Below are positions 39,360 to 49,027 of a stretch of 51,143 nucleotides of DNA, in pieces. A program made the translations under genes and the position numbers. The stretch comes from an uncultured Eubacteriales bacterium (GTDB lineage Bacteria; Bacillota; Clostridia; Oscillospirales; Acutalibacteraceae), in assembly GCA_948823415.1 (NCBI GenBank), contig CAQKRU010000006.1, forward strand, positions 1 through 51,143. The letters are read 5' to 3'. Below the pieces are notes generated by a model. The model had not been told where the DNA came from. It worked only from the letters and a program-made list of their open reading frames with translations, and searched no databases. Every line of letters starts with the position of its first letter. Within the stretch, counting starts at the first letter, position 1.

Positions 39360-41288
39360 TTGAACAATGTTAAAAGAATTATGTCTTTAATGATGGCGTC
39401 TGCGCTTATGGCTACGGCCACGGTGCAGTCGAGTGCTACCTTGCCACTTGCTGAAGACCGAGATTTGCGAAGCGAAGAGCAGGTAGAGGCAGACGTTGTT
39501 GAAATAAGGAAACTTTTGAAAGATTTTGATAATTTAGATGCGCAAACAATAGAAAAATGGCGTAAAAAAATAAAAAATGATGAGCAATTAAAAACGAAAT
39601 TTAAAGAAATAGTGGACGAAAATACCTGGATCTTACTCCAAAAAAGAATGAACGCCGAAGATGAATTGAACAAAAATGATAAAGATGCTAATGTGGAAAA
39701 AGTTGACGTAAATGACATCTTAGAAAGCATAGAAGCATTGGAGCCGCAGGTGTTAAAATCGCTTTATGAGGCACTGAAGGCGGACGAGAACGTAAAGTCG
39801 AAAATAGTAGCGGGCATAGACGAGCCGACCTCAAAGCTCATTTATGATAAAATCGTTGAGGCGGTGGCTTTGGACGAAAAATATGCGGGTTTGGCCATCT
39901 TAAAAAAAGAACTTTTGGACGATAGCGATTTGGAAATTAAAACCAAGTTTATTACGAGGAACGACTGCGCTAGGGCAGGCCGGGTTATGAACCCTGTTAA
40001 GGGCATAATGATACATTCGACGGCGTGCCCAGGGGTGATGCCGAAGGCTTGGTATAAAGAGTGGAATAAGTCCTACCAGAAGGGCGAAATAGCGCGCGAG
40101 GTTTGTGTCCATGTGTTTTTGAACGATGAAGGGGTCTTGCAAATCTTGCCCTGGAACCATAGAGGATGGCACTGTGGTGGCGCTGGTAACAATTATCTTA
40201 TAAGCATAGAAATTTGCGAGCCGAGCGGAATTATTTATTCACAAGCAAAGGATAAAATCCTTGAAATCGACACGAACGTAACTAGAGAGTACTTTGAAAA
40301 GGCCTATAATAACGCGGTTAATCTGTGCGTCTTGCTTTGCAAGCAGTTTAACTTGACGGAGAAGGATATAATCTCTCATTGCGAAGGCCACACTATGGGA
40401 ATAGCAAGTGATCATGGGGACCCGGAGCACTGGTTTAAATTTTATGGCAAGGACATGTACACGTTTAGAGAGGATGTCAAAAAGCAGCTTGGCAACAGCG
40501 ATCCTTATGCTACCCCTGTGCCGGGGCTACCTACGCTTAAGAATCTCTTGATCACCTCGCTTTTTCCAGCGGGAAGAACTCTGTACATATGGGGCGGAGG
40601 CTGGAACGAAGAAGATAATGGTGCGGGCGATGGCGCAGTCTGCATAGGACTTAGGCCTGAATGGAAAGCCTTTTATGATACACAGGGCGCTGATTATGAC
40701 TTTAAAAATCACAGATATGAACTCCTTAACGGCCTGGACTGCTCGGGCTTCATCGGTTGGCTCATTTACAACGTGTTTAACACGGAGCCTAATAATCAGG
40801 GCTATGTGATGCCCTCTAGCAAGATGGCTGCGGAGTTTGCAAACCGTGGGTTTGGCACATTTAGGGTTAAAGAGGATGTTGTTGACCACAAGGTTGGCGA
40901 TATCATGAGCGGCCCGGGGCACGTGTATATGTGCATTTGCGAATTTGCGGACGGCAGCGTGCTTTTTGTGCATAGCTCTCCGCCTGGAGTGCAGGTTAAC
41001 GGCACTACGACGAAAGACGGCAACGAAGACAGCACGGCAATAAGAGTGGCAACCTACATAATGCAAAGGTTTTACCCAGAGTGGTCGCAAAAGTTTAATA
41101 CTTTTAGCAAAGGCATTGACTATCTGACGGACTATTCGCAAATGCGTTGGACGACGGACGGCACAGGCAAGCTAACCGACCCGGATGGATACTTAGATAA
41201 GGAACCGTATGAGCTTTTGGTGGACCTGTTTAGAATAAATGACGAGGCAGATCGAAACGAGCTTCATAGGATAATTTACGGAGAGTAA
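39360..41288 (+). CDS. Two-domain peptidoglycan hydrolase: amidase plus NlpC/P60-like domain
   Basis: About 642 residues with a signal peptide cut near SSA. A helical, Lys/Glu-rich region follows (to about 200), which may space the enzyme from the membrane. The amidase domain has the zinc His in GIMIHSTACPG and the final His in SDHGDPEHWF, with SHCEGHTMGIA between; it cuts the muramic acid to L-Ala bond. The C-terminal domain has the catalytic Cys in LDCSGFIGW, a His in GHVYMCI and HSSPPG, an NlpC/P60 or CHAP-like cysteine peptidase. The start TTG 39360 is nine bases after GGAGG; earlier starts overlap the ribosome site. Confidence 0.88.
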   Translation: MNNVKRIMSLMMASALMATATVQSSATLPLAEDRDLRSEEQVEADVVEIRKLLKDFDNLDAQTIEKWRKKIKNDEQLKTKFKEIVDENTWILLQKRMNAEDELNKNDKDANVEKVDVNDILESIEALEPQVLKSLYEALKADENVKSKIVAGIDEPTSKLIYDKIVEAVALDEKYAGLAILKKELLDDSDLEIKTKFITRNDCARAGRVMNPVKGIMIHSTACPGVMPKAWYKEWNKSYQKGEIAREVCVHVFLNDEGVLQILPWNHRGWHCGGAGNNYLISIEICEPSGIIYSQAKDKILEIDTNVTREYFEKAYNNAVNLCVLLCKQFNLTEKDIISHCEGHTMGIASDHGDPEHWFKFYGKDMYTFREDVKKQLGNSDPYATPVPGLPTLKNLLITSLFPAGRTLYIWGGGWNEEDNGAGDGAVCIGLRPEWKAFYDTQGADYDFKNHRYELLNGLDCSGFIGWLIYNVFNTEPNNQGYVMPSSKMAAEFANRGFGTFRVKEDVVDHKVGDIMSGPGHVYMCICEFADGSVLFVHSSPPGVQVNGTTTKDGNEDSTAIRVATYIMQRFYPEWSQKFNTFSKGIDYLTDYSQMRWTTDGTGKLTDPDGYLDKEPYELLVDLFRINDEADRNELHRIIYGE

Positions 41289-41348
41289 TCGGCCGATCGG
41301 AGTTAATGGCAAAGTGACGATGGTAGAATTTGCTTGGAGGTGTTGAGA

Positions 41349-42260
41349 GTGAAAGATGTGATTATAATTGGCGCGGGCCCGGCGGGGATGACAGCGGCTT
41401 TGTATGCGGCCAGAGCTGGGCTTTCTGTTCAGGTTTTTGAAAAAAACGTCTGTGGCGGGCAGGTTGCTATAACGGACGAAGTCGAAAATTATCCGGCCAT
41501 CCAGAAAATCTCTGGTGCGGACTTCTCGCTAAACATTTACAATCAGGTTGTTGATAAGCACGTCGAGATATTGTTCGAAGAAGTGCAGAGCGTGGATTTT
41601 TCGGGAAAGGCAAAAAAAGTAATCACATCTTCTGGCAAGCATAGCGCGAGGAGCGTTATAATTGCGAATGGCGTAAAGCGCAGAAAACTTGGCTGCCGCG
41701 GCGAGGATGAGTTTTACGGCAGGGGCGTGTCCTATTGTGCCACGTGCGACGGAGCCTTTTTTAAGGGCAAGGATGTTGCTGTTGTTGGCGCCGGGAATAC
41801 CGCGCTTGAGGATGCCCTGTTTTTGGCGAATATTTGTAAAAGCGTAACGCTACTGATTCGCCGAGATAAAGCCCGCGCAGAAAAAGCGTTGCTTGATGCG
41901 GCAACGGCCAAAAGCAATATTAACTTGTGCTACAGCACGGTTGTCAACGAAATTGGCGGGAATGATGGCGGCTCGGTCTCTTTTGCAAATGTTTTTGACA
42001 AGGCTGCAAATAAAGAGAAAACCTTGGAAGTCGCGGCGGTCTTTATTGCAATCGGGTTGGAGCCGGGTAACGGCATGTTTGCGGACTTTGTGGACCTCGA
42101 CGAAGATGGCTACATACTGGCGGATGAGCGCTGCAACACTAGTGCTGACGGGGTTTTTGTGGCGGGAGACACCAGAAAAAAGCATCTGCGGCAGATAGTC
42201 ACAGCGGCGTCGGATGGCGCAATTGCGGCGGATAATGTCTCTCGCTATTTGAATTCTTAA
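41349..42260 (+). CDS. trxB: Thioredoxin-disulfide reductase
   Basis: About 303 residues. FAD site IIGAGPAGMTAALYAARAG, redox-active CATC in SYCATCDGAFF, NADPH site VVGAGNTALEDALFL, and the C-terminal GVFVAGD...LRQIVTAASDGA. Reduces thioredoxin with NADPH. GTG 41349 follows GGAGG by eight bases, whereas TTG 41334 precedes it. Confidence 0.95.
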   Translation: MKDVIIIGAGPAGMTAALYAARAGLSVQVFEKNVCGGQVAITDEVENYPAIQKISGADFSLNIYNQVVDKHVEILFEEVQSVDFSGKAKKVITSSGKHSARSVIIANGVKRRKLGCRGEDEFYGRGVSYCATCDGAFFKGKDVAVVGAGNTALEDALFLANICKSVTLLIRRDKARAEKALLDAATAKSNINLCYSTVVNEIGGNDGGSVSFANVFDKAANKEKTLEVAAVFIAIGLEPGNGMFADFVDLDEDGYILADERCNTSADGVFVAGDTRKKHLRQIVTAASDGAIAADNVSRYLNS

Positions 42261-42270
42261 GTTTACAAAT

Positions 42271-43227
42271 TCAGAATTTATAAAAATCCTCAACAAACCA
42301 AACGTCCGAAACGCCGAACTCTTTCCCATTTAAGTAGGACAAATTTCCAGCCAGAGTCGAAAAATCGAATTTTAATTTGTAGGAGTAAAGGGCTTGCCGA
42401 GTGTAGCCCTTTTCTTTGTTTGTGCGCAGATTGCCGTATTTTATGTCGCCAAGGAGCGGATGACCTTCAAAAGCCAGGTGAGCTCTTATTTGATGCGTTC
42501 TGCCGGTTAAGAGCTCCACTTCTAGCAAGCTAAAGTCGCCGCGCTCAGCTATTACGCTATACTTGGTCTTTATTGTTTTGGCGCCCTCTCTTGGCTCGCT
42601 GTAAAGGCGGACTTTGTTATGCTTTTCGTCCTTGTATAGATATGCCGTCAGGGTGTCGGTCTGCGTCTCGAATTTCCCGCAGGCTATGCACAGGTAGAAC
42701 TTTCTTAATTCTCGCTGTTTCATTTTTTGATTTAAAATCCGCAGAGTTTCGGCATTCTTAGCGGCAATCACGATACCGCCGGTGTTTCTGTCTATGCGAT
42801 TAACCAGGGCGGGCACAAACGAATTCTCGCTTTGCGGGTCGTACTCGCCTTTTTTGTATAGATAATGCTGCAACCTGGCTACCAGCGAATCAAAATGATA
42901 ATTTTTGTCCGGATGCACGATTAGCCCGGGCTTTTTGTTTATTAGCAGGATATTTTCGTCCTCGTAAATGACGTCTAGTTTGCTCGGCGCGCGCAAAAAC
43001 TCCTCCTTTGAGTATGTCTCCCCCAAGAATTCGTCCTTTATGTACATTGTTAATGAATCGCCAACGGCCAGCTTTGAGTCCGGCTGGCAACGCTTTGAAT
43101 TTAGCTTTATATCTTTTTTTCGAATAGCCTTGTACATCAAAGACGGCGGCAGATTCTTGAAAGTCTTTAACAAGAATTTATCCACCCGCTGGCCGGCATC
43201 GTTTTTATTTATAATGATCTCTTTCAT
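42271..43227 (-). CDS. Pseudouridine synthase, RluA family
   Basis: About 318 residues. An S4 domain (VDKFLLKTFKNLP), then NKKPGLIVHPD and LVNRIDRNTGGIVI, whose Asp is catalytic. LLTGRTHQIRAHLA follows. RluD-like rRNA or tRNA target not assigned. ATG 43227 follows a GGGGAG; a preceding TTG is possible. It converges with trxB, ten bases away. Confidence 0.93.
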   Translation of the reverse strand: MKEIIINKNDAGQRVDKFLLKTFKNLPPSLMYKAIRKKDIKLNSKRCQPDSKLAVGDSLTMYIKDEFLGETYSKEEFLRAPSKLDVIYEDENILLINKKPGLIVHPDKNYHFDSLVARLQHYLYKKGEYDPQSENSFVPALVNRIDRNTGGIVIAAKNAETLRILNQKMKQRELRKFYLCIACGKFETQTDTLTAYLYKDEKHNKVRLYSEPREGAKTIKTKYSVIAERGDFSLLEVELLTGRTHQIRAHLAFEGHPLLGDIKYGNLRTNKEKGYTRQALYSYKLKFDFSTLAGNLSYLNGKEFGVSDVWFVEDFYKF

Positions 43228-43265
43228 CAAAATTTGGCGCTCCCCATCGTTGCTAAAGTTTTATT

Positions 43266-43274
43266 ATTATACCA
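43266..43274 (-). promoter_or_regulatory. Extended -10 promoter for the RluA-family gene (minus)
   Basis: TGG plus TATAAT on the minus strand at 43274-43266. The -35 is weak. It is divergent from the radC promoter. Confidence 0.6.
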
Positions 43275-43294
43275 CGTTTTTGGGCCTCATACAC

Positions 43295-43323
43295 TTTTCA
43301 TTTTGAGCAGTTTATTGTATAAT
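43295..43323 (+). promoter_or_regulatory. Promoter upstream of radC
   Basis: TTTTCA (43295-43300), 17 nt, TATAAT (43318-43323). The -10 is perfect and the -35 weak. Confidence 0.6.
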
Positions 43324-43385
43324 AAACACAAATTTAGAAAAAATATGCAGGCCTTGTTTTGGGCGCAAGATGGGAGGTGCTTTGA

Positions 43386-44063
43386 TTGCACAGCGGGCAC
43401 AGAGAGCGCATTAAGAAAAAGTTTATAAAGTACGGCGCGGACGCGTTGGAGCCGCACGAGCTTTTGGAGATGCTCTTGTTTTACGGCATTCCGCGAAAGG
43501 ACACAAACGAACTGGCGCATCGGCTTATCGACAGTTTTGGCTCGTTGCCGCAAGTCTTTGATGCCCCAATGAGTAGCCTTTTGAAAGTAAACGGAATTGG
43601 CGAGTCTTGCGCGATTTTGATTAAGCTGATTTCTAAATTGAGTCGAGTATATGCCGAGAAAAATTACAAAATAAATAATAAAAGGCTGACCAAAACGCAG
43701 ATAGAGCAGATGATTTTGAACAAGTTTATCGGCAGAATCAAAGAGCATGTGGTTTTGGCGTTGTTTGACGCTAAGCGAAACCTGGTGTTTTGCGACGTGA
43801 TCGCGCAGGGCTCGTTTGGTGCAACGAATTTTCACATTAGGGACATCATCGAGCTTGCCCTCAAGTTTAGCGCCACGAAGGCAATCATCGCGCACAACCA
43901 TCCCAGCGGAATCGCCCTGCCCTCTCGGGAGGACATCGAGACGACTATTGAGATTAAAAATGCGCTGAAGCTAGTGGACGTCCGGCTTGTGGACCACATA
44001 ATTGTTGCGGACGACGATTATGTCTCTATTGCGGACAGCGAGCTTGGCAAGCAAATCTTGTAG
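43386..44063 (+). CDS. radC: RadC family JAB-domain protein
   Basis: 225 residues. A helix-hairpin-helix-like N-terminal half (LLKVNGIGESCAILI), then the MPN/JAB metal site AHNHPSGIALPSREDI (HxH and Asp). The family role is unclear despite the DNA-repair name. The start TTG 43386 follows GGAGGTG by seven bases. uvrB-uvrA follow, which puts repair-type genes together, though the 17-bp gap to uvrB is the only link visible. Confidence 0.92.
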   Translation: MHSGHRERIKKKFIKYGADALEPHELLEMLLFYGIPRKDTNELAHRLIDSFGSLPQVFDAPMSSLLKVNGIGESCAILIKLISKLSRVYAEKNYKINNKRLTKTQIEQMILNKFIGRIKEHVVLALFDAKRNLVFCDVIAQGSFGATNFHIRDIIELALKFSATKAIIAHNHPSGIALPSREDIETTIEIKNALKLVDVRLVDHIIVADDDYVSIADSELGKQIL

Positions 44064-44079
44064 CGAGGTGTGATGCAGA

Positions 44080-46038
44080 ATGAAATTCAAGTTAAAATCG
44101 GCCTACAAGCCAACCGGAGATCAACCCAAAGCCATTGAGGCGCTGGTTGATGGCATTAATGATGGCTATAAAGAGCAGACGTTGCTGGGCGTTACGGGCT
44201 CGGGCAAGACGTTTACCATGGCAAATGTGATTGCTAAGTTGAACCGGCCTACTTTGGTTTTGGCGCACAACAAGACGTTGGCGGCGCAGCTTTGCTCGGA
44301 GTTTAGAGAGTTTTTTCCGGACAACGCAGTGGAATATTTTGTGTCGTATTACGATTATTACCAGCCGGAAGCCTACGTGGCCAGCACGGACACCTATATA
44401 GAGAAGGATTCTTCGATTAATGACGAGATCGACAAACTGCGGCACTCTGCGACTTCTGCGCTATCGGAGCGGAGGGATGTCATCATTGTTGCGAGCGTGT
44501 CGTGCATATATAACCTTGGTGACCCGGTTGATTATTGCAACATGGCGATTTCGCTGCGTCCGGGAATGAACAAAAGTCGTGATGAAATTTTGAAAAGCCT
44601 CGTGGAGCTGCAGTATGAGCGCAATGATGTGAACTTGACTAGGAACAAGTTTAGGGTTCGTGGCGATGTTTTGGAGATTTTTCCGGCGGTTTCGAGCGAT
44701 ACCGTGGTTCGAGTGGAATTTTTTGGCGATGAAATTGATAGAATAAGCGAAATAACTCCGCTGACTGGCGAGGTTAAGGCGGTTGTCAAGCACGCGGCAA
44801 TATATCCGGCTTCGCACTACATTGTGCCGAAGGAAAAGCTGCCCCAGGCTGTTTTGGACATCGAAAAGGAGCTTGAACAGCGAATTAACTTCTTTCGCGA
44901 TAATGATAAATTTCTGGAAGCGCAGCGGATAGAGCAGCGGACGCGGTATGATATCGAGATGCTAGAGGAGATCGGCTTTTGCAAGGGAATAGAAAATTAT
45001 TCGCGGATTTTATCTGGCAGAGCGCCGGGAGAAGCGCCGTTTACGCTGCTGGACTATTTTCCAAAGGATTTCTTGCTGTTTGTGGATGAGTCGCACGTTA
45101 CGCTGCCGCAGGTGCGGGGAATGTACGCTGGAGACCATGCTCGCAAGCAGAATTTAATTGACTATGGCTTTAGGTTGCCATCTGCTTACGATAATCGGCC
45201 GCTAACTTTCGATGAGTTCTATAAAAAAGTCAACCAGGTTGTGTTTGTTAGCGCAACGCCGGGGGATTTTGAAAAAGAAAAAAGCACACAGGTCGTGGAG
45301 CAGGTAATTCGGCCGACCGGACTTGTGGACCCGGAGGTGGTTGTTAAGCCGGTGGACGGGCAGATTGACGACCTCATTGCGGAGATAAACAAGCGAATCG
45401 AGCGGAAACAGCGGGTGCTGGTGACGACCTTGACCAAGAAAATGGCCGAAGATTTGACGTCTTACCTGCAGGAGGTCGGCATAAAGGTGCGCTACATGCA
45501 TTTCGGGATAGACACGGTCGAGCGCATGGAGATCGTGCGGGACTTGCGGCTGGGAGAATTCGATGTGTTGGTCGGAATCAACTTGCTGCGAGAAGGACTG
45601 GACATCCCGGAAGTCTCGCTGGTTGCGATTTTGGACGCGGACAAAGAGGGCTTTTTGCGGTCGGAACGGTCGTTGATACAGACTATAGGTCGTGCGGCCA
45701 GAAACGCAAACGGACAAGTCATCATGTACGCCGACTCGGTCACACCGTCGATGGAGAACGCCATCAAAGAGACCGAACGCCGGAGAAAGATACAGCTTGA
45801 GTACAACGCGAAGCACGGGATCGCGCCAAAGACCATCGTAAAGAAGGTTGCGGACGTTTTGGAGAGTTCTTCGCACGAGACGACCGACGAAAAAGTAAAT
45901 AAAAAGTTGAGCCAAAAGCAGAAGAACGCGCTAATCTTAGAGCTGGAACGAGAAATGAAGGCGGCAGCAAAGCTCTTGGAGTTCGAACACGCGGCCTTTT
46001 TACGCAATAAAATCGAAGAACTACGAAAATCAAAATAA
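44080..46038 (+). CDS. uvrB: Excinuclease ABC subunit B
   Basis: 652 residues. Helicase-like motifs: GVTGSGKTFTMANVI (Walker A), the beta-hairpin YYDYYQPEAYVASTDTYIEK, DESHVTLPQ (Walker B), and a C-terminal UVR domain (LELEREMKAAAKLLEFEHAA) that meets UvrC. It verifies damage in nucleotide excision repair. uvrA follows after 44 bp. Confidence 0.98.
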   Translation: MKFKLKSAYKPTGDQPKAIEALVDGINDGYKEQTLLGVTGSGKTFTMANVIAKLNRPTLVLAHNKTLAAQLCSEFREFFPDNAVEYFVSYYDYYQPEAYVASTDTYIEKDSSINDEIDKLRHSATSALSERRDVIIVASVSCIYNLGDPVDYCNMAISLRPGMNKSRDEILKSLVELQYERNDVNLTRNKFRVRGDVLEIFPAVSSDTVVRVEFFGDEIDRISEITPLTGEVKAVVKHAAIYPASHYIVPKEKLPQAVLDIEKELEQRINFFRDNDKFLEAQRIEQRTRYDIEMLEEIGFCKGIENYSRILSGRAPGEAPFTLLDYFPKDFLLFVDESHVTLPQVRGMYAGDHARKQNLIDYGFRLPSAYDNRPLTFDEFYKKVNQVVFVSATPGDFEKEKSTQVVEQVIRPTGLVDPEVVVKPVDGQIDDLIAEINKRIERKQRVLVTTLTKKMAEDLTSYLQEVGIKVRYMHFGIDTVERMEIVRDLRLGEFDVLVGINLLREGLDIPEVSLVAILDADKEGFLRSERSLIQTIGRAARNANGQVIMYADSVTPSMENAIKETERRRKIQLEYNAKHGIAPKTIVKKVADVLESSSHETTDEKVNKKLSQKQKNALILELEREMKAAAKLLEFEHAAFLRNKIEELRKSK

Positions 46039-46082
46039 ATTAAAAAGCCTGAGAAGCTTAGAGGAATCTAGGGGGAGAATTT

Positions 46083-48914
46083 TTGTTGAACAGTAATATT
46101 GTTGTGAAGGGCGCCAGGGAGCACAATCTTAAAAACATCGACGTGACGATTCCGCGGGACAAGCTGGTTGTAATCACGGGATTGTCGGGCTCGGGCAAAT
46201 CTTCGCTCGCTTTCGACACGATTTATGCCGAGGGGCAGCGCAGATATGTGGAGTCGCTGTCGTCGTACGCGCGGCAGTTTTTGGGCCAGATGGAAAAGCC
46301 CGCCGTGGAGAGCATTGAGGGGCTTTCGCCTGCTGTCTCTATTGACCAGAAGACTACATCGAAGAATCCGCGGTCTACGGTTGGCACTGTTACCGAGATT
46401 TACGATTATTTGCGGCTTTTGTACGCGCGAATAGGCGTGCCGCACTGTCCGATCTGCGGCAAGGAGATCAAGCAGCAGAGCGTTGACCAGATTGTTGACC
46501 GGATAATGGCGCTGGACGGGGGCACAAAGCTGCAGATTTTGTCGCCGATAGTCCGTGATCGCAAGGGAGAGCATGTTAAGGAGCTGGAAGATGCCCGAAA
46601 AAACGGATACGTTCGGGTGCGCGTGGACGGGGTTATTTATGATTTGTCGGAGGAAATAAAGCTCGAGAAAAACAAAAAGCACACCATCGAAGTTGTGGTT
46701 GACCGGCTTGTTATAAAGGATGACATTCGTTCGAGGCTGGCGGATTCCATTGAGACGGCCAGCGAGCTCTCTAACGGGCTCGTAATTGCCAGCATTGTTG
46801 AGGGCGAGGACATTCTGCTTTCTCAAAATTATGCATGCCCAGACCACGGAGCGAGTATAGAAGAGCTGACTCCACGCATGTTTTCGTTTAATAACCCTCA
46901 TGGCGCATGCAAAAAGTGTATGGGACTGGGCGTTTTTATGCGCATTGACCCGGAGGTTATTTTGCCAGACAGGAGTTTGTCGATAAACCAAGGTGCAATC
47001 AAGGCTTACGGCTGGTCTTCGGATAGCGACTCCAGCATTGCGAGGATGTATTATGAGGCCTTGGCTAAAAAATACGGCTTTTCGCTCTACACGCCGGTTA
47101 AAGACTTGCCAAAGGAGATAATTGACATTCTCTTGTATGGCTCCAAGGGCGAGAAGATGAGCATTGTTAGGGAGAGCGACAAGGCCAAATTCTCGTATAA
47201 TGCGGCGTTTGAGGGCGTTATAAACAACCTGGAGCGCAGGTACCACGAGTCTAGCAGCAGCTTTGCCAAGGAGGACATCGAGGCGTACATGAGCGCTATT
47301 CCTTGCGACAGCTGCCACGGAGAGAGACTGTCGCCAGAGAGCCTGGCCGTAACGGTTGGAGGCATCAATATAAGTGAGCTTTGCCGCAAGTCGATCGTGA
47401 AGGCTTTAGAGTTTATCGACAACCTCAAACTGACCCCAAAAGAGCAGATGATTGCCGCGGAAATAATCAAAGAAATCAAGGAGAGACTGGGCTTTTTAAA
47501 GAGCGTGGGGCTTGAGTATCTTACTCTGGCGAGAGAATCGGGAACACTTTCGGGGGGAGAAAGCCAGCGGATCCGCCTGGCAACGCAAATAGGCTCCTCG
47601 CTAATGGGCGTGCTTTATATCTTGGACGAGCCAAGCATCGGGCTGCATCAGCGGGACAACGACAAGCTCCTGGCGACGCTAAAAAGGCTGCGGGACATCG
47701 GCAATACGGTGATTGTGGTGGAGCACGACGAAGACACGATGTACGCGGCGGATTATATTGTGGACATTGGCCCCGGCGCCGGAATGCACGGCGGGGAGGT
47801 GGTCTGTTGCGGAGATATTGGCGCTATAAAGGCGTGCAAGAATTCGGTTACCGGACAATATCTAAGCGGAAAGCGGGCTGTGGCTGTTCCTGCAAAAAGA
47901 AGAACGGGCAATGGCAAGAAGATCAAGATTTTTGGCGCTTCTCAGAATAATTTGAAAGACATCGACGTTGAGATCCCGCTTGGGCAATTCGTCTGCGTTA
48001 CCGGCGTTTCGGGCTCGGGCAAGTCTTCGCTTGTAAACGAGATTTTGTATAAAAGTTTGGCCTGGCAGCTAAATGGCGCCAAAAAGAAGCCTGGCAGTCA
48101 TAAAAAAATCACCGGAGTCGAGGATCTTGACAAAATCATAGATATAAACCAAGCACCAATCGGGCGCACGCCAAGGTCGAACCCTGCGACTTATACTGGC
48201 GTTTTTTTGGACATCCGAGAGCTTTTTGCTGCCACGAGCGACGCCAAAGTTAAGGGATTCAAGAGTAGTAGGTTTTCGTTCAATGTAAAAGGCGGCCGCT
48301 GTGAGGCTTGCCAGGGGGACGGCCTGATAAAAATAGAGATGCACTTTTTGCCGGACATTTACGTGCCTTGCGATATTTGCAAGGGCCAGCGGTATAATCG
48401 AGAGACTTTGGACGTTCGCTACAAGGGCAAGAACATATACGACGTGCTTGAGATGACCATAGAAGAGGCGGCTGCGTTTTTCTCGAATATTCCGAAAATA
48501 GCTCGCAAATTACAGACGCTCTGCGACGTAGGCTTGGGCTACGTTAAGCTGGGGCAGCCGGCTACTACGCTCTCTGGCGGAGAGGCCCAAAGAGTTAAGC
48601 TTGCGTCGGAGCTTTCTAAAAAAGCCACCGGAAAGACTATCTATGTTCTGGACGAACCAACAACAGGCCTTCATATTGCTGACGTGCATAAGTTAATAGA
48701 CGTGCTGCAGCGCCTGGTAGATGCGGGCAACACTGTTCTGGTGATTGAGCACAACCTCGACTTAATAAAAACCGCGGATTATATAATAGACCTGGGGCCA
48801 GAGGGCGGCGACAACGGCGGACAAATAATTGCACAGGGTACACCGGAGGAAGTTTGCAAGGTAGAAAAGTCCTACACCGGGCAGTATTTAAAGAATTTTC
48901 TTGATAAAAAATAA
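46083..48914 (+). CDS. uvrA: Excinuclease ABC subunit A
   Basis: 943 residues with two ABC ATPase modules. First: GLSGSGKSSLAFDTIYAEGQ and the signature LSGGESQRIRLATQIG. Second: GVSGSGKSSLVNE and LSGGEAQRVKLASEL. Zinc clusters: CPIC with CKKC, and CEAC with CDIC. It locates DNA lesions and loads UvrB. The start is TTG 46083, six bases after GGGGGAG; the adjacent TTG 46086 is equally possible. Confidence 0.98.
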   Translation: MLNSNIVVKGAREHNLKNIDVTIPRDKLVVITGLSGSGKSSLAFDTIYAEGQRRYVESLSSYARQFLGQMEKPAVESIEGLSPAVSIDQKTTSKNPRSTVGTVTEIYDYLRLLYARIGVPHCPICGKEIKQQSVDQIVDRIMALDGGTKLQILSPIVRDRKGEHVKELEDARKNGYVRVRVDGVIYDLSEEIKLEKNKKHTIEVVVDRLVIKDDIRSRLADSIETASELSNGLVIASIVEGEDILLSQNYACPDHGASIEELTPRMFSFNNPHGACKKCMGLGVFMRIDPEVILPDRSLSINQGAIKAYGWSSDSDSSIARMYYEALAKKYGFSLYTPVKDLPKEIIDILLYGSKGEKMSIVRESDKAKFSYNAAFEGVINNLERRYHESSSSFAKEDIEAYMSAIPCDSCHGERLSPESLAVTVGGINISELCRKSIVKALEFIDNLKLTPKEQMIAAEIIKEIKERLGFLKSVGLEYLTLARESGTLSGGESQRIRLATQIGSSLMGVLYILDEPSIGLHQRDNDKLLATLKRLRDIGNTVIVVEHDEDTMYAADYIVDIGPGAGMHGGEVVCCGDIGAIKACKNSVTGQYLSGKRAVAVPAKRRTGNGKKIKIFGASQNNLKDIDVEIPLGQFVCVTGVSGSGKSSLVNEILYKSLAWQLNGAKKKPGSHKKITGVEDLDKIIDINQAPIGRTPRSNPATYTGVFLDIRELFAATSDAKVKGFKSSRFSFNVKGGRCEACQGDGLIKIEMHFLPDIYVPCDICKGQRYNRETLDVRYKGKNIYDVLEMTIEEAAAFFSNIPKIARKLQTLCDVGLGYVKLGQPATTLSGGEAQRVKLASELSKKATGKTIYVLDEPTTGLHIADVHKLIDVLQRLVDAGNTVLVIEHNLDLIKTADYIIDLGPEGGDNGGQIIAQGTPEEVCKVEKSYTGQYLKNFLDKK

Positions 48915-48959
48915 GATTATAAGCGGATCTGCAAAAATATTTATCGGCACGATACAGAT

Positions 48960-49002
48960 TACGACACAATATATGTGGTTTGAGTGATATCTTTACTATA
49001 AA
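48960..49002 (+). promoter_or_regulatory. Candidate promoter region of spoIIGA-sigE with a Spo0A-box-like site
   Basis: On the minus strand TGTCGTA (48966-48960) is one mismatch from the Spo0A box TGTCGAA. A TATAAA at 48997-49002 could be the -10. In Bacillus spoIIG is activated by phosphorylated Spo0A. No good -35 is seen. Confidence 0.35.
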
Positions 49003-49027
49003 AATCGGCTAGAGTTTGGGGTGAGAT

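Noticed and set aside
46068..47318. 416-codon minus-strand frame inside uvrA
   Set aside because: Antisense of uvrA, rich in Arg, Asn and His, with no motif.
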